Source: Mesocentrotus franciscanus (lineage: Eukaryota > Echinodermata > Echinoidea > Camarodonta > Strongylocentrotidae). Taken from it: a stretch of DNA of 64,000 bases. The position numbers and the translations under genes were made by a program. The stretch's first letter is position 1, and every line of letters starts with the position of its first letter. The stretch is taken from the NCBI GenBank assembly GCA_037976565.1, contig CP137668.1:27033906-27097905 (forward strand). The letters are read 5' to 3'. The notes below the pieces were generated by a model. That model had not been told where the DNA came from. It saw only the letters and a list, made by a program, of their open reading frames with translations, and did not search any database. This document shows positions 28,101-40,100 of the stretch, piece after piece.

Positions 28101-31100
28101 CTTTTTCTTCCCAAATCTACATCTATATGTATATCCCTATGTACAGCGTGTTAATTTCACTAGAATTCTTTTATCCACCGACCTCAAAGGGTCTCCTGTC
28201 CTTCCAATAATTGATAACAAACTTTGTTTGATTCCAAATTCTCCATGATGGAGTATGAATAGGAAATTTGGCTTAAGAATTCCTTTATGTGTAAAGTTGT
28301 CAAATACAAACTGACTAGGTGTAACTGTAAGATCGGTTCTCGTAGTGTCCGATGCCGAGGGGAGCTGCAGATTTTATATTAAACTTCTGTGCTAGCTTAA
28401 TCAAATGTTCTGTCCCATGGGGTAAAGGGAATACTTATTGCGCTGCATATATTTCTGCTAGAATTCACACTGCCGCAGAGGCCATACTGTCACGAAATAG
28501 GAAGGGGGTGAAAAGACTACATATTGCTGCAATATTCATTTCGGCTAGAATTCACACCACACCGCAGAGCCAATACTGTCACAAAAGTAGGAAATTCCAC
28601 ATATTTGTTGTAGGACTATTGACACAACAGTTTGGGAGTATCTTTCTCAGGAAGTATGTGTAAACATGCACAAGTCTGTTTAATGCAGTTGTGTTGCATG
28701 GGTGCTGAGTTTTATTACCCTGGTTTACAAATTATATAAATAGTCAAACTCAAAGCACGGCTGCTTGTACTGTACTCTTGCCTTCAAGAAAATTCTCCTA
28801 TCAGGTACCCATTTGCTGCAACTACATTGAAAAAAAAACAAATGTAGAGTAATGTGTCGCAGTGGAGCTGATGGATATTTGTGCAGGGACTTGAACCCTC
28901 GGGCTTTTTTTGCGGTCACGTGAATGAACCACTACACCATTTTTACCACAAGAATGTTGTGGGGCACACTCAGCTTAATACATGTACGGTTACGCCTACT
29001 CTTGTACCATAGTATTAATCAATGCACATGAAGTCATGCATTTTAACATGATTAAATTGTAGAGGAGCTATTTTTAATTATGCAAACGAAAGGTCTTTGT
29101 TTAAAGGGAGTCAAATATTTACTTTTAACAAGATGTTTTTGAAAACACATTCATTTTACATTTGTAATTTTTAAATTTTTGTTTAAAGGAAATAAAATAT
29201 ACATGTACATGTCCTGTATGCATTTGTTTCTGTCCTGGTATTTTATTCCCAAAATGTAAGAGTCTTGAAACATAACCTTTCTTTTCTATTTTTTTAATTC
29301 CTAGTTAACTATCTGATTTATTTTGTAGCAAAATATTACCATTATCTTCAGATTGTTGTGATCATGAAGAAAGAAATATGGTCTTCAAAACAACACAATT
29401 TTAAAGAATAAGTACATACACTGGTACATGTCAGGATTTGATGGAAAATGAAATGGTTTGGGAAATAAGCACATGAATACAGTTCAATGTTGAAGCTTTA
29501 CTTTTGGTGTAAACAGGGTCCAGACTTGGAATCAATTGTAATTCGCTTGGAGGTGTTTCGCATGCACTTAGTAACACTATCCGTCTCAATCTTGAATCTC
29601 ACTTGGAGCATATATACATGTAGGTCGAGCTATGTTCGCACTTCGCAATTATTATGCAAAATTGTGTTATTGAAGTGAATTTATAGGATTTCATTGCACC
29701 TGTAATTATGCATATTTTTAGCTTGGAGATTTTGAAAAGCGGTCTTGGGTTCTGTCATGATACTTCATTTTTCAGAGAAACTGTCTTGAAAATCAGTGTA
29801 CTATTTTGATAATGTAATAAAGGCAAAAGAACATCTGATTTGCTTTGGGAGTGAATAATAATCCTCATTCGCATGTATTTGGACCAGTATTGTTGCTTCA
29901 ACCCGCAAATCCTGAAAATTTGCCCAAAGTCATATACTTACTTTGAAAAACATCATTGTGGAAATACACAGATGCAGGGACATACTGTACATATGTACAT
30001 GTAGATGTACCTCGGAAAGGGCATATTGCATTGTAATCCCAAAATATGCAATCCAATCTTTTTGTTTGATTACTCAGGTTATTCATTTTCATTGCATTGG
30101 TTAGGCAAGCATTGTGACCTCGTAAGGCAACATTCAGTGTATATCATTACAAGAAGGCCGTAAGAGCTACCGGTACACGTATGTATTGTCAGTGGCAGTA
30201 GCAGCCTTCTTGCAGGCCAGCAGTGAGATTTTAGTGTGATCCTATCACAATCAGGAACTACTTGTACATGTATGTTTCTTGTCCTATTATACCGGAACGC
30301 GACATGGCCCCTGGTAATAGAAATTGCAGTATTTGTGTACCTTCCTTTTCTCAGAAATGGAGGATTCTTCGAGAATGCATGCTCTTTCAAATGGATTTAT
30401 TCTCACAGGCTTAAATCAATAGACATTCAACAACTGAATTATTCATACTCCTTGTAAATTTGTTGTTTTGTGTGTTTTATTCGCAACTCAAGAAAGAAAT
30501 GGGAATTTTAGTTTTTTTTCAACAAGTACTTTTAAGATGTAAGCTTTTATATGTCACATTCTCAAGAAACGTAAATTGGGACAACGCCATTTTTCACATA
30601 GTTCTAAAATGACAAAACTTGATAAGGGTATGAATTATTTAGTTTCTAACTGTATATATGAGCAAAGAGAGCCATGTGCAGCAAAGAATAGAGGGAGAAG
30701 ATAGAGAGGGAAAGTTGGACATTGATACAATTTTGATGGGGAGATGGAGAGACTGGTGAGAAATTCAAATTCAAATTCATACATTCATGTCTATTTAGGA
30801 GGTGAGGTGAATTATGGCACAGAAGAAAAGCATCGGGAAAGAAGACTGATATACATGTATAGCGGGGTAAAGAGGGAGATAGACGGAAAGGGAGGTAGAG
30901 AAGAAGATATAAAGAGAGACTGATGGAAAGAGGAGACAAACTGAAAAATTAAATTATCTGTACATGTGTGATCGAAATCCATCTTTGAAAATATGAAAAA
31001 AGAATTGTTTTGAGAGATAGGAAGAGAAGAAAGCATAGAAATGTGCATGGACCTGATTTAACTACTATATGAATATATATCTTCATTTGAGAGCCAGCAT

Positions 31101-34100
31101 AGTGTTACACTGTATGCGAAAAGCGAAGTGCTGTTTAATTAAGGCCCTTCTGGCTCTCTGCAGACTATGTCTTACAGGAACCTTGCCATTACGATATTCT
31201 CATACACCCTTGTGAATTCTCACTATCAAATGAAAAGGCTTCGGTTTCATGATTCGTAGACTATATTGGAAAGGGTTATCTGATATGTGTCTCACACTTG
31301 TTGAAGTGGGTTCACAAGCCGGGCAAGCTAATATGAAAAACAACGCGGTTGAAAATCCCGAGTAAGTGCGTAGACCAAGTATGGCTACTTGGAAAGAAAA
31401 GCTTCGATGAGGGTCGCATTTTTGTGCAGGCCTACAGGCAGATATTATATACATGTAACTGAATTTTAAGTATTACTAAAATGTTTTGGTTATGTGGATT
31501 CGTAGTCTGGGCTGATATTGCCTCTTTATTTCTTTTATGTTTTGAACCTCCCCTTTTTTTAAAAGGGCTTTTAACCCTATTTTATTTAATTTGCTGTTCT
31601 ATTTTGAATGTCTGTTTACTTTGTAGAACATGCTCATAACTAAAATAGCTTTAAGCTTTAAGCTTGTCTTCTTTTATTCATCTGTCCTGTTACCTCTTTG
31701 TCTTTCTATTTCATTTGCCTTGGTGTTCATTCATTTTTCTGTTTTTCTTTCTCTTAGTATCTGTATTTTTACCATACTCACATACTTCCCCTGTCAGTGT
31801 CAGCCATCCCTTTTCTCCCTCCCTCCCTCTTCTCTATCCTTTTTTTGCACACCCACCCCTTGCCTGATATTGCCTCTCTATTTTTTTTAATGTTTTGAAC
31901 CTCCCCTTTTTTTTAAAGGGCTTTTAACCCTCTTTTATTTAATTTGCTGTTCTATTTTGAATGTCTGTTTACTTTGTAGAACATGCTCATAACTAAAATA
32001 GCTTTAAGCTTTAAGCTTGTCTTCTTTTATTCATCTGTCCTGCTACCTCTTTGTCTTTCTATTTCATTTGCCTTGGTGTTCATTCATTTTTCTGTTTTTC
32101 TTTTTCTTAGTATCTGTATTTTTACCATACTCACATACTTCCCCTGTCAGTGTCAGCCATCCCTTTTCTCCCTCCCTCCCTCTTCTCTATCCTTTTTTTG
32201 CACACCCGCCCCTTCTCCCTGTCTCTTCTTTTTAATGCCCCTTCACTTCATGTCTCTTTTGCTCTTTCTCCAGAACATAGAGGCTCTGATGTCGGAAGGT
32301 AACAAGTCCAGAACCGTTGCAGCCACCAACATGAACTCAGAAAGCAGTAGATCACATGCTGTCTTCAACATCACCCTTACACAGACACTCACAGATGTAG
32401 AATCAGATGTAAGTCATAGTTTGTGCATTTTGAGTAATGATTTTGCACCTTTAACTCAACAAATAATAATGATGATGACCGTTTCTTTTAAAAATTTTTA
32501 CCAGTTATCCGACCAAAGCACTTGCAGTATTATTATTATTACCTTGTCAGTGAATTCAGTTACGATTCTGCACTTTAAGCTAGAAGAATATATGAGAGCA
32601 TCTGGCCTCACCTAGGCAGATGCTGAAGACCGGAAGGCTTGGAGAGGAGCCATAAGGATAATGAAATGTCCAACCCCAGAACATGGGGAAAATGGATGCT
32701 TAACAATGATGATGACCCTTCACTTCCCTGGAGAGCATTCCAGCCATTTTATGCGTGCACACTGCACACATTCTGATGAAATCACATTCACTTTTGCATC
32801 CTACAGGGTACCCATTTAACACCTGGGTGGAGAGGAGCCATGTAGATTAAATACCTCAGGGACCTATTTATGACATACAGTATCACATACTTGCAAGGCA
32901 TAGTCACATCAGCAGGAGCTTATAAACAAGTTTCCTTCCTTGAAAAAAAAGGTTTTCTTCAGGAAATGTAGACAGCGAAAAAAAAAATTAATAACCTTGA
33001 AAAATAGAAGGCTATTAAACTTCCTGCTAAAAGTAAGGAAGTTTCTAACATCCTGGTAAAATTATCATACTTTTATTAGTGTGGACACATGCTGCTGACA
33101 CTATGAGAATTGAACAAATGATATTGACCTGTTGAAATTGAATGGCTCTGTTAACAGAAATTTTGTTGAGTTCTCGTAACTTATCCTTTAACCCATACCA
33201 GTTCAGTGTCTCATTTTAGAGATGTTTTTATGCTTCCGCTACAAAGTAGCCGGAGGCATTATGTTTTCTGGTTGTCCGTCCGTCCGTACGTACGTACGTC
33301 CCGTTCTCGTGATCGCGTTATCTCAAGAACCGGTTGATGGATTACCGCCAAACTTGGGTCATGTATGTATCTTGCAGAGCCAATGAACTGATTAGATTTT
33401 GGGGTCACGAGGTCAAAGGTCACAGGGCTTATTATGTATGCAAAAATAGCTCGTGATCGCATTATCTCAAGAACCGATTGATGGATTACCGCCAAACTTG
33501 GGTCATGTATGTATCTTGCAGAGCCAATGAACTGATTAGATTTTGGGGTCACGAGGTCAAAGGTCACAGGGCTTATTATGTATGCAAAAATAGCTCGTGA
33601 TCGCATTATCTCAAGAATCGATTGATGGATTACCGCCAAACTTGGTCATGTATGTATCTTGCAGAGCTAATGAACTGATTAGATTTTGGGGTCACGAGGT
33701 CAAAGGTCACATGGCTCATTATGTATGCAAAAACAGCTTGTGAATACACTATTATTAGAACAGGTGGACAGATTACCATTTAACTCAAGACATGTTTATG
33801 TATCTTTCAGAGCCAATAAACTGATTAGATTTTAGGGTCATGAGATCAAAGGTCAAAGGTCATGGGGCTCATTATGTATGCATATAAATAACTTGGGAAT
33901 GCATAATTATAATTAGAACCGACAGATGGATTACTATCAAACTCAGGACAGGAATTTATCTTGCAGAGCCATGTATATGAAAAATAGCTTGTAATCACGA
34001 TATTCTGAGAACCCGTTAATGGATTACTAAAAAAAATTGCTTCCATTTTGGTATGTAAAATCGCTCTATGGCGGAGGCATCATTTTCGACTACGCGCAGT

Positions 34101-37100
34101 TGAAGTTCCATCTAGTTTTGATAATCTTATGACTCAGAATGCTAGGAATTTTACATGAGCAGAAAGAGAAAAAATTACAAAGACTATTGAGTGCATTTAT
34201 TGAGCAGTTCATATAAGAATCATTGGCAATGTGGAAGAAGATTTATAATTCTTCTCTTCAGGTACAAGTTGGCTTTGAAAAAAAAATGAATCTAGCCATT
34301 TTCTTTCACATGTAATATACTTTTTTAAAATGTATAAAACGTAGACAGGAGTTGAAAATTAGAATAATTGGTGCATATTTGAGGAGGAGAGCTTATTTGT
34401 TTACACCTTAAGAAAACTTTGAACAGCTGTGAGTTAACCATATTAGTCTAGATGCAGTCTAAAACCTCCAAGAAATTATCATAAAATGAGTTTTTTGTTT
34501 GTTAAAGTTACATTGTTTTGCTGTGCATTTAGATATCTACAATTCGTCGCCCGGGTGGCAGAAGGGCGTTAGCGCGCGAGCGACTCGAATACTACTCTTC
34601 CAATTATTCGCACTAAAAGATTTGTTTTATATTTAAACTGCTTTCAGTCCGGAAAATTGGTATAAAACTGAAAAGACTAATAGAAATGTTATAGTAGAAC
34701 ACGGCCACAAATTTTGTTCGGAAATAAGTCAGTTTTATAAAAGTTTGAGGCGATTTAGTGCTAACGCCCTTCTGCTTCTAGCGCATCATTATTTATTTGA
34801 AATTCGAGCTAACGCCCTTCTGCCAGCCAGGCGACGAATTATAGACATTCTATTAAGGAAAATGGATAATTGTTGTTGTTGAAAATGTTATTGCTGCTTC
34901 GATTTATGTGCCTGAATGCTCAGCAGCAGAAATGATCTCATCTTGAAGTCATATCTTACATATCCTGTCTGCTTTAAAAATACATGCCAGAGTAGATGAA
35001 TGTACTCTTCAAAAAATATCAATGTAAAATGTTATACCATAATCCTTAATGAAGCATCTCAGGTGTGGTTCAAGAAGACACTTTTTTTTCTTCTTTTTCA
35101 AGCATCTTGAAGTCATATCCTGTCTGCTTTAAAAATACATGCCAGAGTACATGTAGATGATCGAAATAATGAATGTAATCTTCAAAAAATATAAATGTAA
35201 AATGTTGTAATCCTTATTAAAGCATCTCAGGTGTGGTTCAAGAAGACACTTTTTTTGGGAGGGGGGTTGCTTTGGGGTTCTTGCACTCATATTCTACATG
35301 TGACTCACGTAAATTCATCCACAATCAAGAAAAACAATAGGGGGTCTTAAACCCCCAAAGCCTCAATAACTGGTACTGGAGCTTCTAAAGGCCCCTGACC
35401 AATGTTGAAAGCCATGATTTTTTCCTGAAGAGAATTTTTTGCATGTCAGAGAATACTTTCTGGAATATATTAAACCCAGCAATATCTTTAACTTTGAGAT
35501 ACCTGTATTAGCATCAGAGAGAATAACAAATAGCTGAAGGTTTTCCTTACAGGCTTGCATTAAGAAGAAAAAATCAAACATGTTCACCAATGTGGACAAT
35601 ATACACTGTAAATGCAATTGTTGATGAAAACGTTGTAAAGTTACATTTACATGTATCATTTACTTTTTTCACTCAAATTCAGAAAGTGTTTGAATAAATA
35701 CACATTCTGTGATGTTTCTTTTATCAACCAAAAGTGGAAAGGGATTTTTATCAGAAACTTCTTTATTGAACCAAATAGGATGCAATCTTCAAGTGTATTT
35801 TGTAACTCAAGTGTATTCTGTAACTCAAGTGTATTCTATCTTGATGAATATAATGGAAAAAACAGACAAGTCCTATTTATGTCCACAAAATAACCAATCA
35901 TAAACAAGTGCATTCATAATTCATTGAAACATTTGAACAATTATTACAACATGTGCTTGAGTGTATGAAATTTATTGAAATGGTATTTGAAGCACGTCTT
36001 GAAGTGTTTTGTATCAGTGTGCAAGCAGATACCGTATATATTCAGTCCTTGCTTTTCCTTTTGTTCATGTTTGTCTGTTCTTGTGGTCTCTTTGTCTTTC
36101 TACCAAACACCAATTTCATCTTCATTTACATCATCATCAGGAAGCTAATGATACCATAAGAGTGGTAAGCGTTCTTTCAACTATCACACTATGCTCATTG
36201 TCTATGCACTTTGTCTGTCTCTCTCTCTCTACCTCTGTTTGTCTCTCTATGTCTGTCTGTCTGTCTGTCTCAGTCTCAACCCCAGCCCCACCCCACTTTT
36301 CCCTCTCTTCCCCTCTCTTCTCCTTGCCTCCCTCTTGCTTCTCCTCTTTTCTCTGCCCCCTTAATGTATCTCTCTCCTCCCTTCTTTTCTCTTTCCCTCC
36401 CTCCTTTCTCTGTCTCCCCTCCCCCTCTTACCTATCCTCTCTCTCTTTTCTCCTCCCTCTCTCTCCCTCTCCCTCTTCCTCTCCTTTCTCTGTCTTCCTT
36501 CCTATCATTTGTCTTATGTCTTACTCTCTTCCATTGTGTCTATCTTTGTGTACAATACATGTATATCGACTTGGCTTCCATGGTCATTCTTTTTTTCTTC
36601 TCTTTCTTTAACTTCTTCTTGCTTTTGTTTTTGTTATAACTTAAGGAATTATTTTTTTCTCCTTTTTGGGGGTTCCTTTTTGTCTTTGTGGTTTGTTCCT
36701 TATTGCTTGTTTCTGTACTCTCCTCCTGAATTCCACCTTTTTTTCTCTGTTATCTTTGGGGTCTGTTTTATGTTTTCGTATGTACATGTACCCTTGCTTT
36801 GAAATTTCATCAACCTTTCAATTGAAACCCTTCTGAATGGAGAACTGCAGGATAGAAGCATGTTTTCATTAAATCATTTATCTTTCCAACGTTTGCTCCT
36901 GCTAGGAATACCTTCATATCCTTTTTTATCCCCTCGCAGACGAGTCGGAGGGGATATACATGTAATAACGCTGCCGTCCGTACTTCCGTTCGTCCGTACC
37001 AAATCCGGTTTCAGTTCGATAACTTTAGTAATGTTTGACGGATTTTAATGAAATTTGATATGAAGGTACATGGTATCAAAATACAGTCTAAGTTCAATTT

Positions 37101-40100
37101 CGGAGTATGTAGGTCAAAGGTCAAAGGTCTTAGCTCATTTAATATGCAAAAAAACATATATGTGAAAATATGGTTTTCATTCAATAACGTAAGTAATGTT
37201 GAGTATGTACGTCAAAGGTCAAAGGTCACAGCTCAATAAATATGCAAAAATTTCTAAATTTAGGCCATTTGTACCCGGCGAGGGGATGCTAAGCTTTGCG
37301 TTGACTTGTTCAAAATCATACTGCACCTTAATTATACTCTCCTACATGTAGGCATTCCGTTAGCACTGTCTTGCATCAGTGAGATAGTTGCAACGCCACA
37401 AGACAATAACAACACCCATGAGAAAAATGTATGTGCATATTCACCCAGGTGCTTTTTTTTTTCTTATTCTCTTCTTCTTTTTTTTTCATTTTTGTGCTGC
37501 TTGTCTTTTTATAAAGGCTGTCTTTCTGAACATGATCCTAACTTCTTTGATAATTGTTCTCCTTTTTACATATGACTGGCAGCCATTAGCAAACTTTCAC
37601 TTGTTATGAATATTTTCGAAAAAACAGCCTTGTGATCATTTTCTTTTGTTAAATTATATGCATTTTGTATTCTTTTTCTTCAACTGGCATTGTCTGTCAT
37701 TGTCTTTTCTTCCTTATATTGGTGAGTTTCGGTGAAACTTATAACTCTTTTTTTTCTCTACATTCTTGTATGTCTTACATCATTGTGTTATCAATTGATT
37801 AGTTTATGATGATCTTCTTTTATTTGCATCCTTAGGTATCTGGTGAAAAGGTGAGCAAAATCAGCTTGGTTGACCTGGCAGGAAGTGAAAGGGTACACAA
37901 GACAGGGTCATCGGGTGAAAGGTTAAGAGAAGGCAGTAACATCAATAAGTAAGTTGGCCATCCATCTCAAATTGCATAGTTTTTGCTAGTGAATAGTTAT
38001 GACAAGCCTTGAAAAAGAAGAATAGATTCATATTTCACTAAATAAAATGGAGAGCTTTGTCAAAGCAAAAGACAACTCAAAGACCCTTTCAGGTTTGGAA
38101 ATGCAAGTAAGACATGAGTGCATGTACAGAAGAAGGTATCTGCTACATCTCCTGTAAAGAGAGATCAAAGCTTCTTTCTTCTTGAAAGAAAATAATTATC
38201 ATGTCCCTTCCATTTTAGAAACTTTATATGATACATGTGTATGTTCAATGTTCATGCTTGCATGCAGCCAATTCATTATTTCCAGTGTGTTGCTGAGACA
38301 ATATTGTGTCAAGAAAATTGCCGAAGCCTATACATGTAGGTCATGAAAATGTATGTTTTAAAAACATTTGTATGAAACACATGTATGCTCAATGTTCCTG
38401 CATGCATGCATGCAGCCAATCCATTATTGCCACTCCGTTGCTGAGACAATATTGTGTCAAGAAACTTGCCAAAGCCTATGGGTCATGTATGTTCTGTCCT
38501 CATGAAGGAAATTTAATTGTCTCAAATAGTCACTCAGTACTTTGCAAATGAATGTAAACAAATATGGAATTTTATGATTAGTACATGTATTTTATGCTAT
38601 ACTCATCCATAACATATTTATATGAATCTAATTTCTTTCTAGATCCTTAACAACGCTAGGCCTGGTCATCTCTCATCTAGCAGACCAATCGTCGGGGAAG
38701 AAGAAGAACAATTTTGTGCCTTACAGAGATTCAGTACTAACATGGCTCCTAAAGGTATTCGATATATATTATGGGTGATTTAGTGTGTGGCAGTAGCACC
38801 TGCATGTATTTTGGGTGGTGGCTGTTTGGAAAGAAAAGTAAAAGACTTGAACTTTGTTTCATGTAACCATCATAAGTCCATGTTCATGGACATCCCATTG
38901 GAACGCATGTTGAATTTAATACAAATGCTTCAATGGGTTGTTGACAAACTTGTACTTGACTTGACGGTTTTGTGAAACACCCTATGGCTTATAGAGGTGC
39001 AGTGTTAACATGACTCCATAGCCTAGATAATGGGTTATTATACAAATAATACACAGGTGTGAGTGCGTTATGGTCGATGCAGCGCATGAGGGTATTCACT
39101 ACGGTGCAATAAAATTCACGAGGCGTAGCCGAGTGTATTTTGTGCCATTGTGAATACCCGAATAGCGCTGCATCGCCATAACGTCACGAACGAAAACCTG
39201 TGTATTATTTGTTTTATAAAATGGGTCGACAATCTCACTTAGCAAGGCGATATTAAACACTGTAAACCTGCAACCTTCATAAGAAATAACGATCGCGAGG
39301 GCAGTGACCTCGTAAACAAACTGCGCAATGCATGGTAAACATCCATTGATTTACACGCAGCCGTGCATTATGCTTTTTTGTTGCGCACTTTTTGCACGCT
39401 GATATCACCAAAGTGCGCGTATGGTTAAAATTAATGCACGCACACGTGATCCATTTTGACGCTTCTCATTGGCTACACTCTTGAACCCGTTTTATAAATA
39501 GGATTTAGTTACTGAAAATCAAGTTGTCTGTGTCAGCAGGTGAATAAATATTCAGAAGAAGCAGACTCAGAAATGATGATTTTTTGGTTTTTAAAAACCT
39601 GGTGAGCATACTAGATATGGCATCAATATTCCAGGTTCATAGCACAATATGCATTCAGCAAATAAAGTATTCAAATCAATTTTTTTCTTCAATATCTATT
39701 ACTTGTATATTAACCAAACAATGTCACTTTATTCTGAAGTTTGAACCACAAAAAGTAAAGTCTAAATGTATTTTTGTTGCAGGAAAGGTCATAATATTCA
39801 AATCGTTTCTTTTGACCGCTTGTCACACTACTAATGTATAATTTGCCAAACAATTTCACTACATTTCAAATTTTGAACAATAAATACTGAACTCTAAATG
39901 TATTTTCAATGCAGGAATGCCTGGGAGGAAACAGTAAAACAGTCATGATTGCAACAGTGAGTCCAGCAGCTGATAACTATGAGGAATCGTTATCAACGTT
40001 ACGGTATGCAGACAGGGCAAAGAGAATCGTTAACCATGCTGTTATCAATGAAGATCCAAATGCAAAGGTAATATTTTTGGAGGCTTGAATGCTTTTATGT

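Larger units (their letters stand above)
22175..32273 (+). other. KIF13 intron 7 (10.1 kb)
   Basis: No coding sequence recognised. It contains a poly-A run (22283-22313), the 23277-23870 minisatellite, degenerate TTAGGG-like sequence (24665-24780), two SINEs, GA tracts (26430-26660, 30660-30930) and the 353-bp duplication next to exon 8. The remaining stretches (25090-26400, 26900-28680, 29000-30640, 30940-31500) are AT-rich with nothing specific seen. Confidence 0.8.
32409..37835 (+). other. KIF13 intron 8 (5.4 kb)
   Basis: Contains the candidate 24-nt exon, a SINE fragment near 32805-32850 (GGTACCCATTTAACACCTGG), two DR1-bearing repeats, a foldback element, a roughly 165-bp tandem duplication (34941-35260), an 18-bp triplet repeat (AACTCAAGTGTATTCTGT type, 35788-35838) and a CT tract (36205-36500). 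No other coding sequence seen. Confidence 0.8.

Noticed and set aside
28883..28942. tRNA gene on the minus strand
   Set aside because: Excellent A and B boxes, but an A7 run disrupts the anticodon arm and a SINE-like body follows.
31983..32615. 210-codon plus-strand frame as a separate gene
   Set aside because: It is pyrimidine-rich intron read into exon 8 and then into the next intron; only 32274-32408 is supported.
32805..32850. Possible extra KIF13 exon
   Set aside because: The sequence matches a SINE body fragment, not a kinesin block.
33259..33639. 126-codon minus-strand frame with 48-residue repeats
   Set aside because: It is an artefact of the 144-bp (48-codon) tandem unit in an interspersed repeat; no start context, domain or splice support.
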